Origin: Streptomyces sp. MUM 178J
Lineage (GTDB): Bacteria > Actinomycetota > Actinomycetes > Streptomycetales > Streptomycetaceae
Assembly: GCF_022414575.1 (NCBI RefSeq)
Contig: NZ_JADWYQ010000013.1
Location: forward strand, 62,001-126,000
Direction of reading: 5' to 3'
Length of the DNA stretch: 64,000 nucleotides
Position numbers and translations under genes: made by a program. Below, piece by piece: positions 1-8,346 of the stretch. Each line of letters starts with the position of its first letter. The stretch's first letter is position 1. The notes beneath the pieces are model-generated. The model had not been told where the DNA came from. It made no database searches and was given only the letters and a program-made list of their open reading frames with translations.

Positions 1-1
1 G

Positions 2-100
2 CTCGCCCCCTTCGGCGGCTACAAGCAGTCCGGGGTCGGCCGCGAACTGGGCCCGCACGGGCTCGCCGAATACCTCCAGACCAAGTCCCTCCAGCACTGA
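2..100 (+). CDS. Aldehyde dehydrogenase, C-terminal end (cut by window edge)
   Basis: Only the last 32 codons are present. The frame reads a tail with [15 protein letters not shown] followed by a short run ending YLQTKSLQH and TGA. The GGYKxSGxGRE stretch is the conserved C-terminal signature of NAD(P)-dependent aldehyde dehydrogenases, close to the oligomerisation strand. It lies 17 bases before the zinc alcohol dehydrogenase, so the two probably form an operon that oxidises an alcohol to its acid by way of the aldehyde. The substrate cannot be read from this fragment. Confidence 0.85.
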   Translation, partial: LAPFGGYKQSGVGRELGPHGLAEYLQTKSLQH

Positions 101-117
101 CGGGGAGTTCCACCGCC

Positions 118-1197
118 ATGGTCCGCGCCGCCGTTCTGCCCTCCATCGGCTCCCCGCTGGAGATCACCGAGATCGAACTGCCCGAGCCGGGCCCCGGCCA
201 GGTGCAGGTCCGCCTGGCCGCCGCCGGGGTCTGCCACTCCGACCTGTCGCTGTCCGACGGCACCATGCGCGTGCCGGTGCCTGCGGTGCTCGGCCACGAG
301 GGTGCGGGCACGGTCGTGGCCGTCGGGCCGGGCGTCGGCCATGTGGCCCCCGGCGACGGCGTGGTGCTCAACTGGGCGCCGTCCTGCGGCGGCTGCCACC
401 ACTGCGCCCTGGGCGAAGTGTGGCTGTGTGCCAAGGCCCTCGCGGGGGTGGGCGACGTCCACGCGGTCACCGCGGACGGCGTCGAACTGCACCCCGGCCT
501 CAATGTCGCGGCCTTCGCCGAGGAGACCGTCGTCGCCGCGAACTGCGTCCTGCCCGCCCCCGCTTCCGTCCCCCTCGCCGACGCCGCCCTCCTCGGCTGC
601 GCCGTCCTCACCGGCTATGGAGCGGTGCACCACTCCGCCCGGCTGCGCGAGGGCGAGTCGGCGGCCGTCTTCGGCGTCGGCGGAGTGGGCCTCGCCGCGC
701 TCCAGGCCGCGCGGATCGCCGGCGCGGAGACGATCGTGGCCGTCGACGTGTCCCCCGCGAAGGAGGAACTCGCCCGCGCGGCGGGCGCGACCGACTTCCT
801 CCTCGCCTCCGAGACCACGCCCAAGGAGATCCGGGCGCTCACGGCGGGCCACGGCGTGGACGTCTCGATCGAATGCGCCGGCCGGGCCGCCGCCATCCGC
901 TCCGCCTGGGAGTCCACCCGTCGCGGCGGCCGCACCACGGTGGTCGGCATCGGAGGCAAGGACCAGCAGGTCACCTTTAACGCCCTGGAGATCTTCCACT
1001 GGGGGCGCACCCTCTCCGGCTGCGTGTACGGCAACTCCGATCCCGCCGCCGACCTTCCCGTACTGGCGGAGCACATCCGCGCGGGGCGGCTGGACCTGAG
1101 CGCGATGGTGACGGAGCGGATCGGGCTGGAAGGAATCCCCGCGGCGTTCGCCGACATGACGGCGGGCAAGGGGGGCCGTGCGCTGGTGGTCTTCTGA
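118..1197 (+). CDS. Zinc-dependent alcohol dehydrogenase (MDR family)
   Basis: This is a 359-aa medium-chain dehydrogenase/reductase. It should oxidise an alcohol (or reduce an aldehyde) with NAD(P)H in the cytoplasm. Catalytic zinc ligands are visible as C39 in GVCHSD and H60-E61 in LGHEGAG. The structural zinc lobe is C90, C93, C96 and C104. The Rossmann motif GVGGVGLAALQAA follows in the second half. Length is normal for the family. It follows an aldehyde dehydrogenase tail by 17 bases, which suggests a paired alcohol-to-acid oxidation. It resembles the mscR product encoded near 25.5 kb (same zinc lobe spacing) but lacks that family's tyrosine/cysteine block after the lobe, so the mycothiol function is not assigned here. 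Confidence 0.9.
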   Translation: MVRAAVLPSIGSPLEITEIELPEPGPGQVQVRLAAAGVCHSDLSLSDGTMRVPVPAVLGHEGAGTVVAVGPGVGHVAPGDGVVLNWAPSCGGCHHCALGEVWLCAKALAGVGDVHAVTADGVELHPGLNVAAFAEETVVAANCVLPAPASVPLADAALLGCAVLTGYGAVHHSARLREGESAAVFGVGGVGLAALQAARIAGAETIVAVDVSPAKEELARAAGATDFLLASETTPKEIRALTAGHGVDVSIECAGRAAAIRSAWESTRRGGRTTVVGIGGKDQQVTFNALEIFHWGRTLSGCVYGNSDPAADLPVLAEHIRAGRLDLSAMVTERIGLEGIPAAFADMTAGKGGRALVVF

Positions 1198-1309
1198 CGG
1201 CCTTCCGGCGGGCTGCCGTGTGAACCCCCTCCGGGCGGCCTGCACATCGGGCTCTTTGGAGCCTGAGGAGCGCGGATACCGGGGGCGAGCCCCGGACGCG
1301 GCCGAAGCG

Positions 1310-1954
1310 TCAGCCGAGGGTCAGCGCCCGGTGCTGGAGCTCCAGCCCGTCCAGCAGGGCGCGCAGGCCGGTCTCGAAGGCTTCCTCGTCGATCCCCTCC
1401 CCGCGGTCGGCCAGCAGATGCGCCTGGCCCAGGTGCGGATAGTCGGCGGGGTCGTACGCGGCGGCGTCGCCGACGAATCCGGCGGTGAAGGATCCGAGCG
1501 CCGAGCCGGTGATGAAGTACCGCATCAGCGCCCCGACCCGGGTCGCCTGGGCGGGCGGCCAGCCCGCGCGGACCATCGCGCCGAATACGGCGTCCGCCAG
1601 GCGCAGCCCGGCCGGCCGGCGGCCGGGGCCGCGCGCCAGCACCGGGACGGTGTGCGGGTGCGCCAGCAGGGCGGCGCGGTAGGAGACGGCCCAGTCGTGC
1701 AGCGCGGTGCGCCAGTCCCGCCCGTCGCCCTCGTCGAACATCGACAGATCGACCTGGGCGCTGATCGCGTCGGCGACGGCGTCGAGGATCTCGTCCTTGT
1801 TGCGGAAGTGGTTGTAGAGGGAGGGGCCGCTGACGCCGAGCTCCGCGGCGAGCCGCCGGGTGGAGACGGCGTCGAGCCCCTCGGCGTCCACGAGCGCGCT
1901 CGCCGTCTCGACGATGAGCTGTCGGCTGAGCAGGGGCTTGCGCGGTCGGGCCAT
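1310..1954 (-). CDS. TetR family transcriptional regulator
   Basis: A 214-aa regulator with an N-terminal helix-turn-helix (TRRLAAELGVSGPSLYNHFR) and a long helical ligand-binding half of the TetR_C type that carries a PHTVPVLARGPG stretch. I start it at MARPRKPLLSR rather than nine bases upstream, because this is the usual beginning of the family. It lies convergent with the alcohol dehydrogenase and divergent from the next TetR, with about 146 bases between the two TetR starts. It may control its own promoter and the neighbouring dehydrogenase or regulator gene. Ligand unknown. Confidence 0.85.
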   Translation of the reverse strand: MARPRKPLLSRQLIVETASALVDAEGLDAVSTRRLAAELGVSGPSLYNHFRNKDEILDAVADAISAQVDLSMFDEGDGRDWRTALHDWAVSYRAALLAHPHTVPVLARGPGRRPAGLRLADAVFGAMVRAGWPPAQATRVGALMRYFITGSALGSFTAGFVGDAAAYDPADYPHLGQAHLLADRGEGIDEEAFETGLRALLDGLELQHRALTLG

Positions 1955-2038
1955 GCGACACATTCTGCCCTGACCGGGGTCTTTGCGTTCCGGCGCGTTC
2001 TGGCGCGTTCTGGACGTACGCTGACCTGCGCAGACTCT

Positions 2039-2050
2039 AAGCGCTTGCTC
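2039..2050. promoter_or_regulatory. Candidate TetR operator (AAGCGCTTGCTC)
   Basis: AAGCGCTTGCTC is centred on the 8-base palindrome AAGCGCTT, in the divergent region about 50 bases before the TetR start at 2101. The same 12 bases recur at 3269-3280 ahead of the MaoC-like gene. CAAG..CTTG palindromes are typical of TetR regulators of CoA-linked lipid metabolism such as KstR2. Binding is inferred. Confidence 0.5.
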
Positions 2051-2100
2051 ACCGTCGCGGTATGGTGTTCGTCCTGACAGTGCGGAAGGGGCAAAGGACG

Positions 2101-2724
2101 ATGACTGCGGCGGAGGAGACGGCCCGCGAGGACGCGCCGTGGGGCGAGGTCACTCCCGAGGCGGCCAGGAAGCTGCTCGTCGCCGCCGTGGCGGCCTTCG
2201 CGGAGCGCGGCTACCACGCCACCACGACCCGCGACATCGCGGGCCGGGCCGGGATGAGCCCGGCCGCGCTCTACATCCACTACAAGACCAAGGAAGAGCT
2301 GCTCCACCGGATCAGCCGCATCGGCCACGACAAGGCGCTGGAGATCCTCCAGGCCGCCGACGCCTCGGGAGGCGCCCCCTCGGAGCGGCTCGCCGAGGCT
2401 GTGCGCTCCTTCGTCCGCTGGCACGCGGGGCGGCATGACACGGCGCGGGTCGTCCAGTACGAGCTGGACGCTCTCAGCGACGAACACCGCGCGGAGATCG
2501 TCGGCCTGCGCCGCCGGAGCGACGAGGTGGTGCGGGACATCCTCGACGAGGGTGTGGAGACGGGAGAGTTCGACGTCCCCGACGTGCCGGGGACGACCGT
2601 CGCGGTGCTCTCGCTCTGCATCGACGTGGCGCGCTGGTTCAACGTCGCGGGCAGGCGTACGCCGGACGAGGTCGGCGCGCTCTACGCCGACCTCGTGCTG
2701 CGCATGGTCCGCGCGCAGAAGTGA
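2101..2724 (+). CDS. TetR/AcrR family regulator, probably of CoA metabolism
   Basis: A 207-aa regulator. The helix-turn-helix reads TTRDIAGRAGMSPAALYIHY, followed by a KTKEELLHRI helix and an all-helical effector domain. I chose the ATG at 2101 because a purine-rich ribosome site (GGAAGGGGCAAAGG) sits in front; the longer reading from 2062 has none. The promoter contains AAGCGCTTGCTC, also found before the MaoC-like gene encoded about 0.5 kb downstream on the other strand. The simplest reading is that this protein represses itself and that gene and releases in response to an acyl-CoA. That ligand is inferred from the family, not seen. Confidence 0.85.
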   Translation: MTAAEETAREDAPWGEVTPEAARKLLVAAVAAFAERGYHATTTRDIAGRAGMSPAALYIHYKTKEELLHRISRIGHDKALEILQAADASGGAPSERLAEAVRSFVRWHAGRHDTARVVQYELDALSDEHRAEIVGLRRRSDEVVRDILDEGVETGEFDVPDVPGTTVAVLSLCIDVARWFNVAGRRTPDEVGALYADLVLRMVRAQK

Positions 2725-2773
2725 CGGCGCGCAGATGAGCCGCGCCCAGCGGGGGCCGCGCGTCGGGAGCGGG

Positions 2774-3235
2774 TCAGAAGTAGTAGCGGGACACCGTCTC
2801 GGCCACGCACACAGGCTTGTCGCCGCCCTCCCGTTCGACGGTGACCACCGCCGTCACCTGCACCCCGCCTCCCGCCTCCGTGACGTCCTCGAGCACGGCG
2901 GACGCGCGCAGCCGTGAGCCGACGGGCACGGGTGCGGGGAAGCGCACCTTGTTGGCCCCGTAGTTGACACCCATGGTCATGCCCTCGACGCGCAGGATCT
3001 GCGGCACGAACACCGGCAGCAGGGACAACGTGAGATAGCCGTGGGCGATGGTGCCGCCGAACGGGCCTGCCGCCGCGCGCTCCGGGTCCACATGGATCCA
3101 CTGGTGATCGCCGGTCGCCTCGGCGAACAGATCGATCCGCTTCTGCTCGATCTCCAGCCAGTCGCTGTGCCCCAACTGCTCCCCGACCCCGGCGCGCAGC
3201 TCGTCGGCGGAGGTGAAGACCCTCGGCTCGGCCAT
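2774..3235 (-). CDS. MaoC-like (R)-hydratase / dehydratase
   Basis: A 153-aa single hot-dog domain. The hydratase motif is present as the stretch with D..QWIHVDPERA and then GTIAHGYLTLSL, which carry the Asp/His pair of (R)-specific enoyl-CoA hydratases. It probably hydrates a trans-2-enoyl-CoA or acts in a related acyl-thioester step. The start at MAEPRVF is chosen over an upstream in-frame ATG because it fits the family N-terminus and a GGAG precedes it. A palindromic operator lies 33-46 bases upstream of the start, matching the site in front of the TetR gene at 2101. Confidence 0.85.
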   Translation of the reverse strand: MAEPRVFTSADELRAGVGEQLGHSDWLEIEQKRIDLFAEATGDHQWIHVDPERAAAGPFGGTIAHGYLTLSLLPVFVPQILRVEGMTMGVNYGANKVRFPAPVPVGSRLRASAVLEDVTEAGGGVQVTAVVTVEREGGDKPVCVAETVSRYYF

Positions 3236-3267
3236 GTCCCTGCTCCCTGACTGTCGCGACCACTGTG

Positions 3268-3281
3268 CAAGCGCTTGCTCA
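3268..3281. promoter_or_regulatory. Candidate TetR operator (CAAGCGCTTGCTCA)
   Basis: GCAAGCGCTTGC is a perfect 12-base palindrome upstream of the MaoC-like gene; the 12 bases AAGCGCTTGCTC match those at 2039-2050. The pair suggests one regulator for both promoters, most simply the TetR encoded at 2101-2724. Confidence 0.55.
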
Positions 3282-3388
3282 GCATGCGGGTCGGGCCGGG
3301 GCCTGTCAACGGGCCTGGCCGACGCGGGGTTCGACGACGCCGCAGTTGCGCCCCGCGCCGGTTCGTTCAGCACCCCGGCGGCGCCGGC

Positions 3389-4072
3389 TCACGCCACCGA
3401 CGCCAATGCCCCCTGCGTTCCCCGCGGGCCCCGATCGGCCCGTTCCCCCCGTGCCGTGCCCCGCATGTCCGGCGTCGTCCCCCGTGTCGCCGCCCGCTTC
3501 GCCGCGTCCACCGCTTCGCGCGTGAGCACCGGCTGCGGCACGACGATGCCGCACCCCGTGCACACCGGGCCGAACGACGGTTCACAGCTCAGATCCTGAC
3601 GCCAGACGACGTCCGTGCCCCCGCACACCGGACAGGCCGCCCCCGGCTCGGCCTCCAGTGCTGCCGTCAGCCGCCGCAGCACCTCGCCGAGCGGCGCCTT
3701 CGGATGGTCTGCAGGGCTGTCGCAGCGGGCGATCCCGTTGCCGCCCCAGGTCCTGCGGTGCCAGTCGTCGACGAACCCCGGTCTGCGCAGCCCCGCATGC
3801 TTCTCGCGCCTGCGGCGGACGGCGAAGTTCTTCTCGTACGCGAGCCAGACGGCCCGCGCCTCTTCCAGTTCCTCGAGCGCGGCCACCAGCCGCGCCGGAT
3901 CGGGTTGCCTGTCCTCGGGTCCGAAACCGTGCCTCGTGCACAGATGGTCCCAGGTCGCACGGTGCCCATAAGGGGCGAACCGCTCAAGGCACTTGCGCAG
4001 CGAATAGCGCCGCAGCGCCAGATCGCACCGTGTGTCGCGAACCTGTCTCGCAAGACTCCGGAAACCGGCCAT
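3389..4072 (-). CDS. Zinc-ribbon protein of unknown function
   Basis: A 227-aa protein I cannot assign to a named family. The first 120 residues are charged and rich in Arg, Trp and aromatic residues (for example DDWHRRTWGGNGIARC). A zinc ribbon follows with CPVCGG and, about 25 residues later, CTGCG, then a basic Arg-rich tail. This suggests nucleic-acid binding or a small scaffolding role in the cytoplasm, but that is inference. No membrane segment is visible. It is flanked by the MaoC-like gene on the same strand and the acylase promoter region on the other side. The Arg-rich C-terminal tail has low-complexity composition, so the exact 3' end of the functional domain is uncertain. Confidence 0.65.
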   Translation of the reverse strand: MAGFRSLARQVRDTRCDLALRRYSLRKCLERFAPYGHRATWDHLCTRHGFGPEDRQPDPARLVAALEELEEARAVWLAYEKNFAVRRRREKHAGLRRPGFVDDWHRRTWGGNGIARCDSPADHPKAPLGEVLRRLTAALEAEPGAACPVCGGTDVVWRQDLSCEPSFGPVCTGCGIVVPQPVLTREAVDAAKRAATRGTTPDMRGTARGERADRGPRGTQGALASVA

Positions 4073-4311
4073 CGCACTGCCACCTCCGTCGCTCGTACTT
4101 CGGCGTCAAGGAATGGACGTACGAGTGCCCGATCCGGCTCCATCGAAAATCCGATGGCCGCCATCAGTCACCCGGCGACCCCGGTGAGCCCAGTGGCCCT
4201 GGTGGCCCCGGCGACCCCGGTGGCCCAGGCGATCCCGGCGGGCCCCGGCAGTCCGGCGTTCGGCGGCGCAGGCCCGTTGTGGGGATTCAGAAAATATGAC
4301 GGGCACTCACC

Positions 4312-4337
4312 TTACTGTCGCGTCATACCGTCAGTAA
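4312..4337. promoter_or_regulatory. Inverted repeat upstream of the acylase gene
   Basis: TTACTG at 4312-4317 and CAGTAA at 4332-4337 are separated by 14 bases and end 34 bases before the acylase ATG. The spacing suits a dimeric repressor or an activator at the promoter. The region 4073-4311 otherwise shows only G/C-rich GGTGGCCC-type short repeats and no gene I can support. Confidence 0.3.
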
Positions 4338-4371
4338 CCTCCGTCGCACCGGCCCCCCACGAGGAGCAGCC

Positions 4372-7200
4372 ATGCGCCGACGCACCGGAAGACTCACCGC
4401 CGCGACCGCCGTGGCGGTGTTCGCACTCGGCGCGGGGCTCGCAGCCCCCGCCCCGCACTCCGCGGCCGCCGCCCCGCCGGACCGCGTCACCCATGAGGCA
4501 GCCCCGGCCGACCACTGCCGGGGGCAGTGCGCGGACATCCTGCCGCCCGGCCAGAACGGCAACGCCACCCTCGTCCAGATCCTCGCCCATCAGCTCTTCG
4601 GCACCCGTCCCGCCCACAGCTCCGACCAACTCGCCCGCTACGACTCCCTGACGGGCGGCTACGGCGGCCTCACCGACGCCGCGCTCACCGAGTTCTTCAA
4701 CGACGCCTCCTTCGGTGTTCCTGAGGACCAGGTCGAGTCCGTCACCCGCCCTCGCAACGACGTCACCATCACCCGGGACAAGAAGACGGGCGTCCCGCAC
4801 ATCAAGGGCGACACCCGCTACGGCACCGCCTTCGGCGCCGGCTACGCGGCAGCGCAGGACCGCCTGTGGATGATGGACCTCTTCCGGCACATCGGTCGCG
4901 GATCGCTCACCTCCTTCGCCGGCGGCGCGCTCGCCAACCAGGCCATGGAGCAGCAGTTCTGGCCGCAGGCCCCGTACACGGAAGCCGACTACCGGTCCCA
5001 GATCGAACGGATCAGACAGACCGAAGGCGCCCGCGGCGAACTGGCCATGGCCGACGCCCAGGCTTACGTCGACGGCGTCAACGCCTACCGCAAGGCCGCC
5101 AAGGACGGACGCTACTTCCCCGGCGAATACGTTCTCACCGGCCATGTCGACGCGATCACCAACATCGGGGAGATCAAACCCTTCTCCCTCACCGATCTGA
5201 TCGCCATCGCCTCCGTCGTCGGCGGCCAGTTCGGCGGCGGAGGGGGCGGCGAGGTCCAGGCCGCGCTCTCCCTCCTCGCCGCACAGCAGAAGTACGGCGT
5301 CGTGGAAGGCACCCGCGTCTGGGAGTCGTTCCGGCAGCGCGAGGACCCCGAAGCCGTGCTCACCGTCCACGACGGCACCCGCTTCCCGTACGCGACCCGT
5401 CCGGAGAACCCCCGCGGCGCCGCGCTGCCCGACCCCGGCTCCGTCGTTCCCGAGCAGCTCGTCTACGACAGGACAGGCTCGGCCGGAACGGGCGCCAAGA
5501 GCCCCGTGCGCGCCCCCGAACTCCTCCGGCCCGCCCAGGGCATATACGACGACGGCGTCCTCCCGCCCGGCGCCCTCGACCCCCGACGCGGCATGTCCAA
5601 CGCGCTTCTCGTCTCCGGCGCCCACACCGCGAGCGGCCACCCCATCGCCGTCTTCGGCCCGCAGACCGGCTACTTCGCCCCGCAGCTGCTGATGCTCCAG
5701 GAGCTCCAGGGGCCCGGCATCTCCGCCCGCGGGGTTTCCTTCGCCGGGGTCGGCATGTACGTGCAGATGGGCCGCGGCCCCGACTACGCCTGGTCCGCCA
5801 CCTCCGCCGCCCAGGACATCACCGACACCTACGCCGTCGAACTGTGCGCGCCCGACGGCGGCGTCCCCGACAAGCAGACCGCAGACCACTACCTCCACCG
5901 CGGCCGCTGCACCCCCATGGAGAAACTGGAACGCCGCAACGCCTGGAAGCCCACCGTCGCCGACTCCACGGCGAAAGGCTCCTACCGGATGCAGGTCTGG
6001 CGCACCGAGTACGGCATGGTGACCCACCGCGCCACCATCGACGGCGCTCCCGTCGCCTACACCTCGCTGCGCTCCACCTACCGGCACGAAGCCGACTCCA
6101 TCATCGGCTTCCAGCTGCTCAACGACCCCTCTTACGTCACGGACGCCGCGTCCTTCCAGCAGGCGGCGCACCACATCGACTACGCCTTCAACTGGTTCTA
6201 CGCCGACTCCCGCACCGCCGCGTACTTCAACAGCGGCATGAACCCGGTGCGGGCCGAGGGCGTCGACCCCGCGCTGCCGGTGCGGGCCGAAGAGGCCTAC
6301 GAGTGGCGGGACTTCGACCCGGCCCACAACACCGCCGCGTACACGCCGTTCGCCGAGCACCCGCAGTCGGCAGGCCAGGACTACTACATCTCGTGGAACA
6401 ACCGGCAGGCCGAGGGCTACGCCGCCGCGGGATTCGGCTTCGGCTCGGTGCACCGCGGGGATCTGCTGGACGACCGGGTGGCCGCTCTCGTCGCCCGGGG
6501 CGGGGTCACCCGGGCGTCGCTCACCCGAGCCATGGCCGAGGCGGGCCTGACCGATCTGCGCGGCGAGCAGCTGCTGCCCGAGCTGCTGGCCGTGCTGCGG
6601 TCCCAGCCGGTCACCGACCCCCGGCTCGACGCCGTCGTACGGCAGCTGGAGTCCTGGCGGGCAGCGGGCGCCCAGCGCAAGGAGACCACGCAGGGATCGC
6701 GGCGCTACGCCCACGCAGACGCGGTGCGCACCATGGACGCCTGGTGGCCGCTGCTGATCGAGGAGCAGTTCAAGCCGGGTCTGGGAGAGGAGCTGTACGG
6801 CGCGTTCACCGCGAACCTCGCGGTCGACGAGTCCCCGGCCGCCCGCCACGGCGCTGCGGGCGCCCACGGCGGCTCCGCGTTCCAGTACGGCTGGTGGGGC
6901 TTCGCCGACAAGGACCTCCGGCAGGTCCTGGGGGAGCGGGTCGAAGGACCGCTGGCCCGCACCTACTGCGGCGGCGGGTCGCTCACCGCATGCCGTGACG
7001 CCCTGCTGACCACCCTCGGGCAGGCGGCCGCCACTCCGGCGACCGAGGTCTATCCGGGAGACGACGACTGCGCGGCGGGCGACCAGTGGTGCTCGGACGC
7101 GCTGGTCCACCGCCCGCTGGGCGGCATCACCCACCCCGCAGCGCACTGGCAGAACCGCCCGACCTATCAGCAGGTCGTCGAGTTTCCCTCGCATCGCTGA
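4372..7200 (+). CDS. Secreted penicillin acylase family Ntn-hydrolase
   Basis: A 942-aa exported amidohydrolase. A signal peptide (MRRRTGRL, then a hydrophobic Ala-rich stretch and AAAAPP) is followed by the alpha chain with AQDRLWMMDLFRHIGRGSL. The self-cleaved beta chain should begin at Ser409 within GMSNALLVSG: the Ser-Asn start is the nucleophile of N-terminal nucleophile hydrolases. The precursor is autocatalytically processed in this family. It cleaves an amide bond, as in penicillins, acyl-homoserine lactones or N-acyl amino acids; which one cannot be told from sequence. It is somewhat longer than classical penicillin G acylase (about 850 aa). A good ribosome site (GGAGCAGCC) precedes ATG. 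A TetR gene follows by 42 bases and may regulate it. Confidence 0.88.
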   Translation: MRRRTGRLTAATAVAVFALGAGLAAPAPHSAAAAPPDRVTHEAAPADHCRGQCADILPPGQNGNATLVQILAHQLFGTRPAHSSDQLARYDSLTGGYGGLTDAALTEFFNDASFGVPEDQVESVTRPRNDVTITRDKKTGVPHIKGDTRYGTAFGAGYAAAQDRLWMMDLFRHIGRGSLTSFAGGALANQAMEQQFWPQAPYTEADYRSQIERIRQTEGARGELAMADAQAYVDGVNAYRKAAKDGRYFPGEYVLTGHVDAITNIGEIKPFSLTDLIAIASVVGGQFGGGGGGEVQAALSLLAAQQKYGVVEGTRVWESFRQREDPEAVLTVHDGTRFPYATRPENPRGAALPDPGSVVPEQLVYDRTGSAGTGAKSPVRAPELLRPAQGIYDDGVLPPGALDPRRGMSNALLVSGAHTASGHPIAVFGPQTGYFAPQLLMLQELQGPGISARGVSFAGVGMYVQMGRGPDYAWSATSAAQDITDTYAVELCAPDGGVPDKQTADHYLHRGRCTPMEKLERRNAWKPTVADSTAKGSYRMQVWRTEYGMVTHRATIDGAPVAYTSLRSTYRHEADSIIGFQLLNDPSYVTDAASFQQAAHHIDYAFNWFYADSRTAAYFNSGMNPVRAEGVDPALPVRAEEAYEWRDFDPAHNTAAYTPFAEHPQSAGQDYYISWNNRQAEGYAAAGFGFGSVHRGDLLDDRVAALVARGGVTRASLTRAMAEAGLTDLRGEQLLPELLAVLRSQPVTDPRLDAVVRQLESWRAAGAQRKETTQGSRRYAHADAVRTMDAWWPLLIEEQFKPGLGEELYGAFTANLAVDESPAARHGAAGAHGGSAFQYGWWGFADKDLRQVLGERVEGPLARTYCGGGSLTACRDALLTTLGQAAATPATEVYPGDDDCAAGDQWCSDALVHRPLGGITHPAAHWQNRPTYQQVVEFPSHR

Positions 7201-7242
7201 ACCCGGCGCCGGCGCAAGCGGGGGCGAGAGTCCGGCGGTGGG

Positions 7243-7953
7243 ATGATGGCGGCGAGGGAAGGAGCACGGGTGGCCGAGGTCGATGCGGAGGCGGGCGGAC
7301 GGACCGCCGGCCGGGACACGGACACGGCGCGGGGCGCGACGGCGCGGCGTGGCGACGGCCGGACCGAGCGGGGCCGCCGGACCCGTCTGAGGATCGTCGA
7401 CGCGCTGCTCGAGCTGGTGGACGAAGGGGTGACGGAGTTCCCCGCCGACCTGGTCGCGGAACGGGCTGGCGTCTCCCGGCGGCTGGTCTTCCACCACTTC
7501 ACCGATATGCCGGAGCTGGTGGACGCCGCCGTCAGCAGGCGGCTGGAGCAACTGGCCGAGCAGATCCGGCCGCTGCCCGAGGAGGGATCGCGGGAGGTCC
7601 GGGTCGCGGCCCTGGCGGAACAGCGCGCCCGCATCCTGGAGTGGATCACGCCGACCCGGCTGACGATGCTGCGGATCGAGGATCCGTCGCCGAGGGTCCG
7701 GCAGGCAGCGGAGGAGATCTTCGCGGACGGCCGGCGTCGCGTCGCCGAGATCTTCGCCGAGGAACTGGGCCGCCTTGCCGAGGACCCCCGGGCCCTCTTG
7801 CTGGACGGCCTCGACGCCGTCACCACCTGGGGCGCCTGGCACCACTGGCGCTCCACGGGCAAGACGCCCGCGCAGGCCCGCCGGGTGATGGAGCAAACGG
7901 TGCTGAGCCTGCTGGCCGCCGCCGACCGGGAGCCGGGAGCGGCGCGGGACTGA
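7243..7953 (+). CDS. TetR family transcriptional regulator
   Basis: A 236-aa regulator with a long Arg/Asp-rich N-terminal extension before the helix-turn-helix (DLVAERAGVSRRLVFHHFTD). The C-terminal part is helical and ends in Ala-rich sequence. The start could also lie further in (a GTG at VAEVDAEAG), since the first 40 residues are low complexity. It follows the acylase on the same strand and faces the LmeA-like/MMPL operon, so it may act on either. The MMPL promoter has two good TetR-like operators and no closer regulator gene. Confidence 0.8.
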   Translation: MMAAREGARVAEVDAEAGGRTAGRDTDTARGATARRGDGRTERGRRTRLRIVDALLELVDEGVTEFPADLVAERAGVSRRLVFHHFTDMPELVDAAVSRRLEQLAEQIRPLPEEGSREVRVAALAEQRARILEWITPTRLTMLRIEDPSPRVRQAAEEIFADGRRRVAEIFAEELGRLAEDPRALLLDGLDAVTTWGAWHHWRSTGKTPAQARRVMEQTVLSLLAAADREPGAARD

Positions 7954-8346
7954 TGTCCGGCTCGCACCGGCCCGGGCCCGCCGTCGCGGGTCGCGCCGCA
8001 GCGTGCAGCCGCAGCCGCAGCCGCAGCCGCATCCGCCGAGGAGCGCGCGGCTGCGTGCGCCCCGGCCCGCCGCCGTGGCGTCCGGACCCTTGCCTGTGGC
8101 CGCCTCCGCGTCCTTGCCGTTCAGATTCCGCTTCAGAATCGGCGGGGTCCGGCGGTGTCTCCAGGGGCGTGGGGCTGCGTCGATGTGCGGCTCCGCCGTG
8201 TGGGCGCGATGGGCCACGATGTGCCCGTGCGCGTTCGGCGGCCCATCGCGGCGCTCCCGCGGGCCCCGGGGCGTTTCGTTCGGATCCCCCGGCTTGTACG
8301 CCCCGGCCGGGTGCGGGTGCGGGTGCGGGTACGGGTGAACGGGCGG
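7954..8346. other. Gene-poor interval with two hexanucleotide runs
   Basis: About 390 bases between a TetR gene and the convergent LmeA-like gene. No convincing coding sequence. Two hexamer-type runs stand out: repeated GCAGCC near 8001-8030 and repeated GTGCGG/GGGTGC near 8309-8337. The second is strongly G-rich on the + strand and could form a stable structure. The convergent placement suggests a termination region, but no classical hairpin plus T-tract is visible. Confidence 0.5.

Noticed and set aside
3658..4299. A frame with collagen-like Gly-x-y stretch (GDPGGPGDPGGP)
   Set aside because: It overlaps the zinc-ribbon gene on the other strand, and the repeat lies in a short GGTGGCCC-rich intergenic tract. 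No start signal or export signal.
4312..8217. A 1301-codon open frame on the minus strand opposite the acylase gene
   Set aside because: It is a shadow of the very G+C-rich acylase and TetR genes, which have signal peptide, Ntn and helix-turn-helix motifs. The antisense product is Gly/Arg-rich and resembles no family.
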